Origin: CALINF01 sp039990395
GTDB lineage: Bacteria > Pseudomonadota > Gammaproteobacteria > Pseudomonadales > Halieaceae
Length of the DNA: 64,000 nt
Assembly (NCBI GenBank): GCA_039990395.1
Contig: JBDXFZ010000146.1
Coordinates: forward strand, 1,364,001 to 1,428,000
Direction: 5' to 3'
The notes beneath the pieces are model-generated. The model had not been told where the DNA came from. It worked only from the letters and a program-made list of their open reading frames with translations, and did no database searches. Positions 27,247 to 37,187 of this stretch are shown here, piece after piece. The stretch's first letter is position 1, and each line of letters starts with the position of its first letter. A program made the translations under genes and the position numbers.

Positions 27247-28203
27247 TCAGTGTGTTTCCGGATGTGACGATCGTTTTTTTTGCCGAGCTGGAGGTGCACT
27301 GCCTACATGCTGCTCACCGCGAACATTAGCCAACTCAACCTGCTTCTGGCGTTCGCCAAATCGTGCCTTCTGGTCCGCCGTAAGGCTATCGTAGCAGCGC
27401 GGACAGCAAACGCCCTTTTCGTAGAATTCCGACTGCTTATCCTGCTCCGTGATGGGATGCCTACAGCCATAACATTGATCATAGCTGCCTTTCTCAAGTT
27501 TGTGATCCACCGCGACACGGTTGTCGAACACAAAACACTCCCCTTCCCAAGTGCTTTCTGCTTCGGGTACAACTTCGAGATACTTTAAAATACCTCCACG
27601 CAAGTGGTAAACCTCTTCAAAGCCCTCGTTTAGCATAAACGCCGAGGCCTTCTCGCAACGGATACCGCCCGTGCAAAACATGGCGACCTTTTTTTGTTTG
27701 CCGGTATCTAAATGCGTGCGCACATACTCAGGAAAATCTCGAAATGTAGTGGTTTCGGGATCGACTGCGCCCTTAAACGAACCAATCCCACATTCGTAAT
27801 CATTGCGTGTGTCTATCACCATGACATCCGGATCGTTTACCAACGCATTCCAGTCGCGCGGATCAACGTAAGTTCCCACCACAGTATTTGGATCAATACC
27901 CTCTACCCCCATGGTGACGATCTCGCGCTTCAGCTTGACCTTCATTCGATGAAACGGCATGTGATCATCAAAAGACTCTTTGTGCTCAAGGTCGGCGAGC
28001 CGCGGATCCGCCATCAGATAATCCAGCACTGTGTCGATAGACTGACGAGAGCCCGCAATAGTGCCATTAATCCCCTCGTGTGCCAGCAACAACGTGCCAC
28101 AGATGTCTGCCTTACGACAGACATCTAACAACGGTTCGCGCAAAGCAACATAGTCTTTGAGTGTCACGAACTTATACAACGCAGCAACGACAACCTGAGT
28201 CAT
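27247..28203 (-). CDS. trhO: tRNA uridine hydroxylase / rhodanese-related TrhO
   Basis: TrhO forms 5-hydroxyuridine at position 34 of tRNAs using O2. The 318 residues contain an N-terminal acylphosphatase-like region (LLAHEGINGTIAG), a rhodanese domain with an active-site loop MFCTGGIRCEKAS, and a C-terminal zinc-like four-cysteine region (CYGC, CCPRC). ATG 28203 overlaps the bolA stop by 4 bp (ATGA), so translation is coupled. Dependence on O2 agrees with an aerobic lifestyle. Confidence 0.92.
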   Translation of the reverse strand: MTQVVVAALYKFVTLKDYVALREPLLDVCRKADICGTLLLAHEGINGTIAGSRQSIDTVLDYLMADPRLADLEHKESFDDHMPFHRMKVKLKREIVTMGVEGIDPNTVVGTYVDPRDWNALVNDPDVMVIDTRNDYECGIGSFKGAVDPETTTFRDFPEYVRTHLDTGKQKKVAMFCTGGIRCEKASAFMLNEGFEEVYHLRGGILKYLEVVPEAESTWEGECFVFDNRVAVDHKLEKGSYDQCYGCRHPITEQDKQSEFYEKGVCCPRCYDSLTADQKARFGERQKQVELANVRGEQHVGSAPPARQKKRSSHPETH

Positions 28204-28538
28204 TGAGCGGACTCTCCGGCTTGATCAACCTTGCTGCCACCCAAGCAGTCGGGTGACGCTGGGGCAGGCGCGCTTCGAGCCGCCCATTCAACGGGCGTGT
28301 AGGTATGCAACGCCAGAGCGTGTACTGGTCCTTCGAGCTGCTCCTTCAACGACTTGTAAACATGTTGATGTCTGGCAACTTTGCGAGTGTCAATAAACTT
28401 GTCGCTCACCAACACCACGCGAAAATGCGTCTCTGAGTGTAGCGGCACCGAATGCATGTGGCTCTCGTTCGTAACCTCTAAAACCTGCGGGGAAAACTCG
28501 GTGGACAATCGCGCTTCAATGTCCTGCTGAACCGTCAC
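28200..28538 (-). CDS. bolA: BolA-family protein
   Basis: BolA proteins work with monothiol glutaredoxins in iron-sulfur trafficking and morphology control. This 112-residue version has the family core (NESHMHSVPLHSETHFRVVL, then a VARHQHVYKSL helix) with the conserved histidines, and a variable C-terminal tail. I chose GTG 28538 because AGGAG stands seven bases upstream; TTG 28544 would be too close. The stop overlaps trhO as ATGA. Confidence 0.92.
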   Translation of the reverse strand: MTVQQDIEARLSTEFSPQVLEVTNESHMHSVPLHSETHFRVVLVSDKFIDTRKVARHQHVYKSLKEQLEGPVHALALHTYTPVEWAARSAPAPASPDCLGGSKVDQAGESAQ

Positions 28539-28708
28539 GTCCAAACTCCTATCTACAACTATCTAAAACGGGGCGGGGATTATACCTTGCTAGACACTGG
28601 CGTAATAGTCACACCGGCCAGCGCGCTCTGCGATTAGACTTAACTGGCTAGTTGGAGACTACGGAGCACTGCGCATATACTGATAGCAGCCGACGCGGGG
28701 ACTACGAC

Positions 28709-29551
28709 ATGGAACAGCGCTATCACATCCACTACAGCGGAGAAGTGCTCGATGGCCACAACGTGGCTGATGTTCGAGCAAAACTGGGCAAACTGTTCAA
28801 TGCCGATGCAGTCACTCTCGATAAACTGTTCAGCGGTTCACGTCAGGCCGTAAAGCGGAACTGTGATAAAGCCACGGCCCTAAAGTATAAGAAGGCAATG
28901 GAAAACGCGGGCGCTAAACCCGTCATTACGGCGGCAACAGAAAGCACACCCGCAACTGACGCATCGACTGCCCCAACCATGCAAACAGCAACGCAGAACC
29001 AGAGCCAGCCGTCAGCGCCTGAAATGACCAAAGCGGAACGAATCGCAGCGATCGCCGCAGGAAGCGACAAGCCTGCTGTCACAGATAGCGCCGCAAACAG
29101 CCCTATCCGGGATTCAGATGCGAGTCCTCCTGCATTCGATGTGGCCGCAACAGGTGCCGACTTACTAAGGCCTGAGGAACGTGCGGCGGTGGAGCCCGCC
29201 AAGGTGGACACCAGTGCTATTGAACTCACCCCATCCGGCAGCCGCTTGTCAGACGAACCACCGCCGGCACCGGCTGCCCCAGATACCACCCACCTGAGCA
29301 TGGGCCCCGTAGGCGAGGTTATCCCAAACCTCGAAAGCAGCCTTGACGAAGTACAACCTGACACCAGTAGCATCGACTTGGCGCCTTCGGGTACTGATTT
29401 CAGTGATTGTGCGCCAGACGAACCCGAACCTCTCGACCTTGATCTCTCCGGACTCGACTTGGCCCCTGATGGCTCAGACCTGCTGGAAGCAAAGTATCGC
29501 GATAAACACAGCACCTCCGCACCTGCCACCGACCACTTGTCCCTCGAATAG
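28709..29551 (+). CDS. Conserved hypothetical protein with four 11-residue Asp/Gly repeats
   Basis: I see no named family. The 280-residue product starts at ATG 28709 (GGGG ribosome site upstream), not at ATG 28652. Residues 1-73 form a compact charged domain (RYHIHYSGEVLDGH, then KRNCDKATALKYKKAMENAG). The rest is low-complexity and Ala/Pro/Asp-rich, with an 11-residue motif repeated at 143-153, 171-181, 222-232 and 249-259 (pattern [IL]-[DE]-L-x-P-x-G-[ST]-x-[LF]-x). There is no signal peptide. It precedes an RDD-family gene by 9 bp, suggesting an operon; the repeats may bind a partner. Confidence 0.7.
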   Translation: MEQRYHIHYSGEVLDGHNVADVRAKLGKLFNADAVTLDKLFSGSRQAVKRNCDKATALKYKKAMENAGAKPVITAATESTPATDASTAPTMQTATQNQSQPSAPEMTKAERIAAIAAGSDKPAVTDSAANSPIRDSDASPPAFDVAATGADLLRPEERAAVEPAKVDTSAIELTPSGSRLSDEPPPAPAAPDTTHLSMGPVGEVIPNLESSLDEVQPDTSSIDLAPSGTDFSDCAPDEPEPLDLDLSGLDLAPDGSDLLEAKYRDKHSTSAPATDHLSLE

Positions 29552-29560
29552 AGCTCCTTG

Positions 29561-30067
29561 ATGACCCAACATGCCCACCCCGCCCTACCCAGACGGCTCA
29601 TTGCAATGCTTTATGACACGTTGCTGGTTCTACCTTTGATTATGTTAAGCGTAGCCATCTCGCTGGGATTATACGGCGCTCTGCTAAAGCTAACCGGCGG
29701 CTCGCTTGACGCCTTATCCCTGAATCCCCACCTTGTGCAAGTTATCGCTTTTCTCACTTGTGTTGGATTCTTTAGCGCTTTCTGGCTGAAAAGCGGACAA
29801 ACTCTGGGGATGCAAGCCTGGCGTATCAAACTGGTTAGCTCCAATAACGGGGAGACCGCAACCTCTCGGCAGGCATTACTGCGCTGTAGCGGGGCCCTAC
29901 TCTCTGCAGCCTGTGTTGGCCTAGGGTATCTGTGGTGCTTGGTAGATCGTAATCATCGCTATTGGCACGACTATCTATCGGGTACCGAGCTCATTCTTTT
30001 GCCCAAGCTCGAAAAGACAAAAACACACGATACCGGCAACGACGGATCTGACGAAGACGGTAAGTGA
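29561..30067 (+). CDS. RDD-family membrane protein
   Basis: The product has 168 residues. It opens PRRLIAMLYDTLLVLPLIM, the family entry, with Arg and Asp next to the first helix. The second helix region (FFSAFWLKSGQTLGMQAWRI) and the last helix region (LWCLVDRNHRYWHDYLSGTEL) give the usual three-helix RDD layout. The family may include ion antiporters, but its function is open. It ends 14 bp before the convergent lptG end. Confidence 0.85.
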   Translation: MTQHAHPALPRRLIAMLYDTLLVLPLIMLSVAISLGLYGALLKLTGGSLDALSLNPHLVQVIAFLTCVGFFSAFWLKSGQTLGMQAWRIKLVSSNNGETATSRQALLRCSGALLSAACVGLGYLWCLVDRNHRYWHDYLSGTELILLPKLEKTKTHDTGNDGSDEDGK

Positions 30068-30081
30068 AGCACTAGCAATGC

Positions 30082-31143
30082 CTACCGCGCACGGGATAAG
30101 AGCGCTACGCCTACCAGAAGGCACAGAATGATCGGCGCCAGAGCCGCATAGAGCGGAGAGAATCCAAATACCAGACTTGCGGGACCCAACAAGTCTTGGC
30201 TGGTACGAAAGGCGATACCCACAATTACGCCGGCAAATATCCTCAAGCCCATCGTGCCATCGCGTAGCGGCCCGAAGATGAAAGAAATGGCCACCAGAAC
30301 CAATCCAGAGACTGCTAGCGGTTGTAGAAGTTTGCGCCACATCGCCAGTTCAAAATCGTCCGCATTGAGCCCCTGCTGCATCAGGTATCGGCTGTATCGA
30401 TAGAGGTCGACCAGGGGTAATTTGTCGGGTGAAACTACCTCCATTCTGAGCAATTGTGGCGTGACATTAGTGTCCCAACGCAAAGACTCCAGCGACGAAC
30501 GCCGAGTCTCCCAGCTGTTGAAGTCCGTTTTATTCACTTTCTCGAGACGCCAGTGGTCGCCCTGGTACACAGCCCTGCGAGCGCCAAGCGCACTAACCAA
30601 TCGCTGGGCATTATCAAACTGCAGCAAAGTTACTCCATACACCGCGCCATCGGCCTCTAACGCGTTGAAATGTAAAAACGTATCCGCTTCCCGATGCCAA
30701 ATTCCATAGCGACCTGCAACACCCTCCCCTGGGTTCTGGGCGAGGGCTCTTCCGCTCTGCGCCAGCTGCTCGAACCGTGGCGCGAGAAACTCCCCAATAA
30801 GGAATCCAGCCAGCGCCACCATTAGGGCCGGCTTCATGACAATCCATACCAACCTGCCTGTCGAAACACCCGCGCCGCGCATTACCACCAACTCGCTCGT
30901 GGAGGCCAGCTGTCCCAGACCGGTGAGGCAGCCTATCAAGGCCGCAAACGGAATAAACTCATAGACCCTGCCAGGCAGTGTTTGCAGCACGTACCAGCAT
31001 ACGTCCGGAAATCGGTAGGATTGAGAGATATCGTCGGACTCATCGATAAAAGCCGCAACGGCATCGAGTCCAACCAGAATCAGTAGAACCAACAATACGG
31101 CATTGAGAATAGTACCGCCTACGTACCGATCAAGCCGAAACAC
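30082..31143 (-). CDS. lptG: LPS export permease LptG
   Basis: LptG with LptF forms the inner-membrane part of the LptB2FG transporter that extracts lipopolysaccharide for export to the outer membrane. The 353 residues have three N-terminal and three C-terminal helices around a periplasmic jellyroll. The family start MFRLDRYVGGTILNAVLLVL is present, and the first frame uses a GTG start. It overlaps lptF by 14 bp, indicating coupling. The partner lptB and lptA genes are outside the window. Confidence 0.95.
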   Translation of the reverse strand: MFRLDRYVGGTILNAVLLVLLILVGLDAVAAFIDESDDISQSYRFPDVCWYVLQTLPGRVYEFIPFAALIGCLTGLGQLASTSELVVMRGAGVSTGRLVWIVMKPALMVALAGFLIGEFLAPRFEQLAQSGRALAQNPGEGVAGRYGIWHREADTFLHFNALEADGAVYGVTLLQFDNAQRLVSALGARRAVYQGDHWRLEKVNKTDFNSWETRRSSLESLRWDTNVTPQLLRMEVVSPDKLPLVDLYRYSRYLMQQGLNADDFELAMWRKLLQPLAVSGLVLVAISFIFGPLRDGTMGLRIFAGVIVGIAFRTSQDLLGPASLVFGFSPLYAALAPIILCLLVGVALLSRAR

Positions 31144-32245
31144 GCGACTGTCCTATGCGTAACCACCAAGCCCGCAACACGGACCCATAAAGTAAAGCCA
31201 ACGCGAACGAGAAGAATAGGATATGGGTTAGCGCAAATCTCAGCGTCGCCCAATCAAGCCCCTCCTCAACGGCACTGCGGGCACTAGCCAGCAGCATCAA
31301 ATAGGCCAGATAGATAAAAAAAGCGGGGGCCATCATCACATAGCGGCCGCGCCGATGATTGGTATTACTAAGACAAAGAGCAAGTATGGCTACCACTGGC
31401 ACCATAAGCGGTAACGATAATCGCCAATAGAGCGCCGCGCGATCCTCAGTGGCAGCCGATTTCAACAATTGTATCGTAGAGCGCCCATCGACCGGCGCTG
31501 CCGTCCGCACGCCTCCCTCAGGCTCAGGTATCAGTTCTCCAAAGCGCTCGAAACTCACTACCTCATAATCCAGCTGCCCCGGCATACCCACATAGCGATA
31601 GCCCTGACGCAGCTCCAAATAACGTGCTCCCGTGCTGCGATCGAAAAGCACCTCGCCTTCACGAGCTACGGTCACAAGCATACGCGGCTGATCTCCTTCC
31701 TCACTGGACTTCTGCGAGAGAAACACCGATTGCATAACACCGCTTTGGGGATCAATAGACTGGGCGTAGCTCACTAGCTTACTGGCTTTACGTGTCTGGA
31801 AGCGACCCGCCACCAGCGACTGCAGCCCCTGCGATGAACTGGGATCATTGAGCAGAGCCTCGGATCGCGCAGCGCCCAGCGGCGTTACAACAAGGCTCAA
31901 GATCGCAACAAGCAGCATCACAATGACCGCGGAAACGAGCGTATAGCCGGCAAGACGTGAAGGCCCGACACCGGTCGCCGCCAACACGACCATCTCGCTC
32001 TGGGCATAGAGACGACCGTAAGACATCAAAATCCCTAGGAAGAGACCTAAAGGAATGATTAATTCGAGGAAACCCGGAAGGCGATAAAGCATCACAGGCA
32101 ATAACACGTCGGCCGCCAGATCGCCGACAGCGGCCTCCGCCAGATACTTCACGAATCGACCGCTGACGATGATAACCAGCAGCACAAAGCTGACCGCCAC
32201 CATATGGATCAGAATGTCTTTGGTTAAGTAACGAAGAATTCTCAT
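31130..32245 (-). CDS. lptF: LPS export permease LptF
   Basis: LptF has 371 residues with the typical opening MRILRYLTKDILIHMVAVSF, a periplasmic domain in the middle and helices at both ends, including LPGFLELIIPLGLFLGILMSYGRLYAQSEM. It is the first gene of the minus-strand pair and diverges from pepA across a 97-bp gap, the classical gammaproteobacterial arrangement lptFG / pepA-holC-valS. Confidence 0.96.
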   Translation of the reverse strand: MRILRYLTKDILIHMVAVSFVLLVIIVSGRFVKYLAEAAVGDLAADVLLPVMLYRLPGFLELIIPLGLFLGILMSYGRLYAQSEMVVLAATGVGPSRLAGYTLVSAVIVMLLVAILSLVVTPLGAARSEALLNDPSSSQGLQSLVAGRFQTRKASKLVSYAQSIDPQSGVMQSVFLSQKSSEEGDQPRMLVTVAREGEVLFDRSTGARYLELRQGYRYVGMPGQLDYEVVSFERFGELIPEPEGGVRTAAPVDGRSTIQLLKSAATEDRAALYWRLSLPLMVPVVAILALCLSNTNHRRGRYVMMAPAFFIYLAYLMLLASARSAVEEGLDWATLRFALTHILFFSFALALLYGSVLRAWWLRIGQSRVSA

Positions 32246-32342
32246 TCTGACCGGTATTTAGCGCGATCCATGGCGGTTGATGGTTTAGTTCGAACCCAAC
32301 ACATCATACACTACAGCCCTGACCTACAGTGAAGGATTTACC

Positions 32343-33839
32343 ATGACCAAGTTGACACTCAACGCCCGCTCTATCAAAGACCCTGCAAAGGCCAAAACTC
32401 AGTGCGTCGTTATACCCGTTAGCGGTGACGGCAAGCTCAAAGGCATTGCTGCCCAGATTGATAAAGCCCATGGCGGTGCCATTCGCGCTGCACTTGACCT
32501 TGGTGACTTCTCGGGCAAACAGGGGCAAACTCAGCTTCTCATGGGAAGTGGCGCTGCTCAGAGAGTGCTGCTGGTGGGCTGCGCCAGCAAGGGCAAGAAA
32601 GGATTTACACGCGACGACGCCAGAGACCTGGCTACCAAAATCAGCAAGGTATTAACGAACGGTCATGCAAAGGATGCTCTGGTGCTGCTGGGAGATCTCA
32701 GCCTGAACGGGCAGGATTCGCGCTGGCTGCTTACATACATGGCGCGCTCACTTGTCACCGCCCGTTATCGATACACAGCGACTGTATCCAAGCCACGGGA
32801 TGCCAGCAAACTAACGCGCCTGGTTGTTGATCCAGGTAAGGGATTGGGCACGGCTGCGGCCAATACCGCGCTCGCCGCGGGAGGCGATACTGGCGAAGGG
32901 GTCAACCTGGCTCGTAACCTTGCTGATTTACCTGGCAATGTCTGCACGCCCAATTACTTGGCCAGCGAGGCCAGAAAGCTGGCGCGCGGCACAAAAAAGC
33001 TCACGACACGCATACTCGATGAGAAGAAAATGCGCGAACTCGGAATGGGTTCTCTGCTCTCCGTTTCGGCAGGCAGCGATGAGCCCGCGCGCCTGATAGT
33101 CATGGAGTACAAAGGTGGCAAGGCGAAAGACGCACCCTATGTTCTTGTGGGCAAAGGCATCACATTTGATACCGGCGGTATCTCACTGAAGCCCGGCGCA
33201 AAAATGGACGAGATGAAGTATGACATGGGTGGCGCTGCAAGCGTGTTTGGCACAATGGCCGCTATCACTGCAATGGACATTTCGCTCAATGTCGTTGCTA
33301 TTGTCGCGGCGGCAGAAAATATGCCCAGCGGCGGTGCTACCAAACCCGGAGACGTAGTCACCAGTATGTCTGGACAGACAATCGAGGTACTTAATACCGA
33401 CGCGGAAGGACGCCTCGTACTGTGCGATGCACTCACTTACGCTGAGCGTTACAAACCCGCTGCGGTGGTCGATATCGCCACACTGACCGGCGCTTGCGTA
33501 GTAGCATTGGGATCCCATGCCTCAGGGATGTACGCGAACGACGACAAACTGGCGGAGCAGCTTCTGAGCGCAGGCGTGGAAACCCACGACAGAGCGTGGC
33601 GCATGCCACTCTGGGATGACTATCAAAAGCAAATTAATACCCCGTTTGCGGACATGGCCAACATTGGCGGCCCCGGCGGCGGCAGCATTACCGCGGCATG
33701 TTTTCTGGCTCGGTTTACCGAAAAGTACGATTGGGCCCACTTGGATATCGCGGGATCGGCATGGGATAGCGCGCCCAAAGGTGCTACCGGCAGGCCTGTT
33801 TCGCTGTTAACGCAATATCTACTGGACCGCGCAGGTTAA
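32343..33839 (+). CDS. pepA: Cytosol aminopeptidase (leucyl aminopeptidase) PepA
   Basis: PepA is a dizinc M17 exopeptidase that releases N-terminal residues; in enterobacteria it also binds DNA. The 498 residues have a macrodomain-like N-terminus and a catalytic C-domain with VGKGITFDTGGISLKP and the M17 signature NTDAEGR (351-357). An AAGGA ribosome site precedes the ATG. The gene leads pepA-holC-valS. Confidence 0.97.
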   Translation: MTKLTLNARSIKDPAKAKTQCVVIPVSGDGKLKGIAAQIDKAHGGAIRAALDLGDFSGKQGQTQLLMGSGAAQRVLLVGCASKGKKGFTRDDARDLATKISKVLTNGHAKDALVLLGDLSLNGQDSRWLLTYMARSLVTARYRYTATVSKPRDASKLTRLVVDPGKGLGTAAANTALAAGGDTGEGVNLARNLADLPGNVCTPNYLASEARKLARGTKKLTTRILDEKKMRELGMGSLLSVSAGSDEPARLIVMEYKGGKAKDAPYVLVGKGITFDTGGISLKPGAKMDEMKYDMGGAASVFGTMAAITAMDISLNVVAIVAAAENMPSGGATKPGDVVTSMSGQTIEVLNTDAEGRLVLCDALTYAERYKPAAVVDIATLTGACVVALGSHASGMYANDDKLAEQLLSAGVETHDRAWRMPLWDDYQKQINTPFADMANIGGPGGGSITAACFLARFTEKYDWAHLDIAGSAWDSAPKGATGRPVSLLTQYLLDRAG

Positions 33840-33845
33840 GCACCA

Positions 33846-34265
33846 ATGACCCGTGTTGGATTCTATGTTGTTCAGGCTGCGCAGCAAGGGGAGCGACTGC
33901 GCGTTGCTGCCCGCCTGGCTGACAAGGCTTTCGCTCAGGGTCATCGTATCTATATTAACGCGGCAGACAGAGAACAGGCCTTGCTCCTGAATGATCTATT
34001 GTGGAGCTTCCGCCCCGCCAGCTTTCTACCCCATGACCTCATCGATGAGCGCGATGGCGCACCAATCACGGTGGGTTGGGGGCAGGAACCCGATGATCAC
34101 AACGATCTGCTGATAAACCTCCAGTTGGAGATTCCGCGCTTTTTTAGCCGTTTCAACCGTGTCTGCGAGGTTGTTACGCAGGACCCTGACAGTCTGACCG
34201 CGTTACGCGCGTCATGGGCATTCTATCGTGAGCGGGGTTACGCATTGGAAAAGCACGACCTTTGA
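33846..34265 (+). CDS. holC: DNA polymerase III subunit chi (HolC)
   Basis: HolC links the replicase clamp loader to single-stranded-DNA-binding protein. The 139 residues follow the family pattern: VGFYVV at the start, then AARLADKAFAQGHRIYI, LNDLLWSFRPASFLPHDL, a central VGWG segment and a C-terminal RASWAFYRERGY. It begins 6 bp after pepA in the conserved operon order. Confidence 0.93.
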   Translation: MTRVGFYVVQAAQQGERLRVAARLADKAFAQGHRIYINAADREQALLLNDLLWSFRPASFLPHDLIDERDGAPITVGWGQEPDDHNDLLINLQLEIPRFFSRFNRVCEVVTQDPDSLTALRASWAFYRERGYALEKHDL

Positions 34266-34331
34266 GGCGTATAATCGCCGCCATTTGCGGCCCTGCCCGC
34301 ACTACATTAATCGCTTCGGACACACATCTTC

Positions 34332-37100
34332 ATGGACAAGACCTTCCAGCCTGCTGATATCGAAACCCGTTGGTATCAGGAATGGGAAGCCAATGGCTAT
34401 TTTGCGCCGCAGGGTGGTGAAGACCCCTACTGCATAATGATTCCGCCCCCCAATGTCACGGGCAGTTTGCACATGGGCCACGGCTTCCAGGAAGCCATTA
34501 TGGACGCGCTAATACGCTACCACCGTATGTCAGGCTTCAACACCTTGTGGCAAGTAGGTACAGACCATGCTGGCATCGCTACCCAGATGGTGGTCGAAAG
34601 ACAGCTTGAGGCACAAGGTAGCAACCGCCATGAGCTCGGCCGCGACAAATTTATCGAAAAAGTCTGGGAGTGGAAGGAGCACTCTGGCGGCACGATTACC
34701 CAACAGTTGCGAAGACTGGGATCTTCTATGGACTGGACGCGTGAGCGCTTCACCATGGACCCCGGGCTCAGCGAAGCAGTGCAGGAAGTTTTCATTCAAT
34801 TGTACCGAGAGGGGTTAATCTACCGAGGCCAGCGCTTGGTTAACTGGGATCCCGCGCTACACACAGCGATCTCTGACCTTGAGGTTATCTCGGAAGAGGA
34901 AAAAGGGTTTCTTTGGCATTTTCGCTACCCATTGACGAGTGGCGAGGGTCATTTGACCGTAGCAACCACCCGGCCTGAGACGATGCTGGGTGATACTGCT
35001 GTCGCGGTTCATCCCGAGGACGAGCGCTATCAGCATCTGATAGGACAAACTATCGACCTTCCATTGACCGGTCGACAGATTCCGATTATCGCTGATGATT
35101 ACGTGGATCAGGAATTTGGGACCGGCTGCGTAAAAATTACTCCAGCTCACGACTTCAATGACTATGAGATGGGTCGCCGGCACGACCTCGATGTAATCAA
35201 CGTGCTGAACAACGACGCAGCGATAAATACCAATGCACCCTCGCAGTATCAGGGACTGGATCGTTTCGATGCGCGTAAGACTATTGTTGCCGACATGGAT
35301 TCACTGGGCTTACTGGACAAAGTGGATGATCACGTTTTAAAAGTGCCGCGCGGGGACCGCTCGGGCGTGGTCATCGAGCCTTATCTCACGCTGCAATGGT
35401 ACGTCGATGCCAAATCACTGGCTCAACCAGCGATCGAAGCCGTTGAGACTGGCGCGATCAAGTTCGTTCCTCAGCAGTGGGAAAACACCTACTTCGCCTG
35501 GATGCGAGACATACAGGACTGGTGCATCAGCCGGCAGCTCTGGTGGGGACACCGCATTCCTGCCTGGTATGACGATGCCGGCAATATCTATGTTGGCCCC
35601 GACGAAGCGTCAGTGCGTTCTGAGCACGATCTCGACGACAGTATCGCATTGCGACAGGACGACGATGTACTGGACACATGGTTTTCATCAGCCCTGTGGA
35701 CATTTTCTACGCTTGGCTGGCCAGAAGAAACAGAAGATCTGGCGACGTTCCACCCCACCAATGTATTGGTCACCGGCTTCGACATCATATTCTTCTGGGT
35801 TGCCCGGATGATTATGATGACACTGCACCTGCGCAAGGAAGTGCCCTTCCACACCGTTTATGTTCACGGACTGGTTCGCGATGCGGAAGGACAGAAAATG
35901 TCCAAATCGAAGGGTAACGTACTGGATCCCATCGACCTTATCGACGGTATCGAGTTAGAGGAGCTTGTAGAAAAGCGAACGGCGGGCATGATGCAACCCA
36001 AGCTGGCTACGCGAATCGAGAAAGCTACCCGCAAACATTTCCCTGACGGAATTGGAGCCTACGGTACCGACGCGCTGCGATTTACCTACTACTCGCTGGC
36101 CTCCACCGGACGTGATATCCGATTCGACATAGGGCGCATTGAAGGATATCGAAACTTCTGCAATAAAATTTGGAATGCCGCCCGCTACGTGCTGATGAAC
36201 TGCGAAGATCAGGATTGCGCCACAGACCCAGCTGCACCCTACACACTTAGCCTCGCAGATCGTTGGATCATCAGCAAACTGCAAGAAACAGAAGAAGCAG
36301 TCGCCAACTCTGTGGCCAACTACCGCTTTGATCACGCATCGCAAGCGCTCTACGAGTTTATCTGGAACGAATATTGCGACTGGTACCTGGAACTCTCAAA
36401 GCCGACGCTATGGGATGAATCAGCCAACGTGGAGTCACAGCGCGGCACTCGACGCACGCTGGTTAGAGTATTGGAGGCATGGCTAAGATTGCTGCATCCG
36501 TTTATGCCATTCATCACCGAAGAAATATGGCAAACCGTTGCACCGCTGGCAGGTAAATCAGGGCATACGATCATGCTGCAACCCTATCCGCAGCCGGACG
36601 AGGCACTCATAGACAACGCTGCAAACGCGGATATAGAATGGCTCAAAAGCTTCATCGTAGGTGTGCGCAATATTCGGGGCGAGATGAACATCCCCCCCGG
36701 GAAAGCACTACCCGTACTGGTACGCAATGGCTCTGATAGCGACAAATCCAGGTTGGAAAGCAATGCGCCATTTCTGACGCAACTGGCGAAACTGGAAAGC
36801 ACCACTTGGTTGTCGGATGGAGACACCGCTCCGGTAGCCGCCACAAGTTTGGTTGGCACCATGGAGATTCTGGTACCAATGGCAGGCCTCATTGATCAGG
36901 ACGCCGAACTCAAGAGGCTGGCTAAGGAAATAGAAAGGCTCGACAAAGAGCTCGCTCGTATACGAGGCAAATTGTCCAACGCAGCCTTTGTCGATAAAGC
37001 GCCGGCGGAAGTGGTAGCCAAAGAGCGTGCCAAACAAGCCGGACTAGAGGACTCTTTACAGCAGCTAAAACAGCAGGAGCAGCGCATAAGCCAGCTGTAA
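34332..37100 (+). CDS. valS: Valyl-tRNA synthetase
   Basis: ValRS is a class I synthetase that charges tRNA-Val and edits mischarged threonine. The protein is 922 residues, slightly under the enterobacterial length of ~951. The HIGH-type motif is HMGH at 47-50 in PPNVTGSLHMGHG, and KMSKS lies at 522-526. The editing domain contains TTRPETMLGDTAV. A C-terminal coiled coil (~855-920, AKEIERLDKELARIRG) is present as in bacterial ValRS. It starts 66 bp after holC. Confidence 0.97.
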   Translation: MDKTFQPADIETRWYQEWEANGYFAPQGGEDPYCIMIPPPNVTGSLHMGHGFQEAIMDALIRYHRMSGFNTLWQVGTDHAGIATQMVVERQLEAQGSNRHELGRDKFIEKVWEWKEHSGGTITQQLRRLGSSMDWTRERFTMDPGLSEAVQEVFIQLYREGLIYRGQRLVNWDPALHTAISDLEVISEEEKGFLWHFRYPLTSGEGHLTVATTRPETMLGDTAVAVHPEDERYQHLIGQTIDLPLTGRQIPIIADDYVDQEFGTGCVKITPAHDFNDYEMGRRHDLDVINVLNNDAAINTNAPSQYQGLDRFDARKTIVADMDSLGLLDKVDDHVLKVPRGDRSGVVIEPYLTLQWYVDAKSLAQPAIEAVETGAIKFVPQQWENTYFAWMRDIQDWCISRQLWWGHRIPAWYDDAGNIYVGPDEASVRSEHDLDDSIALRQDDDVLDTWFSSALWTFSTLGWPEETEDLATFHPTNVLVTGFDIIFFWVARMIMMTLHLRKEVPFHTVYVHGLVRDAEGQKMSKSKGNVLDPIDLIDGIELEELVEKRTAGMMQPKLATRIEKATRKHFPDGIGAYGTDALRFTYYSLASTGRDIRFDIGRIEGYRNFCNKIWNAARYVLMNCEDQDCATDPAAPYTLSLADRWIISKLQETEEAVANSVANYRFDHASQALYEFIWNEYCDWYLELSKPTLWDESANVESQRGTRRTLVRVLEAWLRLLHPFMPFITEEIWQTVAPLAGKSGHTIMLQPYPQPDEALIDNAANADIEWLKSFIVGVRNIRGEMNIPPGKALPVLVRNGSDSDKSRLESNAPFLTQLAKLESTTWLSDGDTAPVAATSLVGTMEILVPMAGLIDQDAELKRLAKEIERLDKELARIRGKLSNAAFVDKAPAEVVAKERAKQAGLEDSLQQLKQQEQRISQL

Positions 37101-37150
37101 AAACACAATAACAATCGGTTTCTGAATCCATCTGCCTTGCAGGCGGATAG

Positions 37151-37156
37151 TATAAT
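37151..37156 (+). promoter_or_regulatory. Consensus -10 element upstream of the cspA-like gene
   Basis: TATAAT is a perfect -10 hexamer located 31 bp before the ATG at 37188. A convincing -35 is not seen; TTGCAG (37137-37142) lies too close. The resulting leader would be short, unlike the long leader of E. coli cspA. Confidence 0.4.
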
Positions 37157-37187
37157 AAAAGCAACAGGTAATACCGAGGAAAGCAGT

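Noticed and set aside
28843..29601. 252-residue minus-strand frame opposite the repeat protein
   Set aside because: It is antisense to the plus-strand gene, with low-complexity Ser/Gly/Ala content that mirrors the repeats; no family features or ribosome site.
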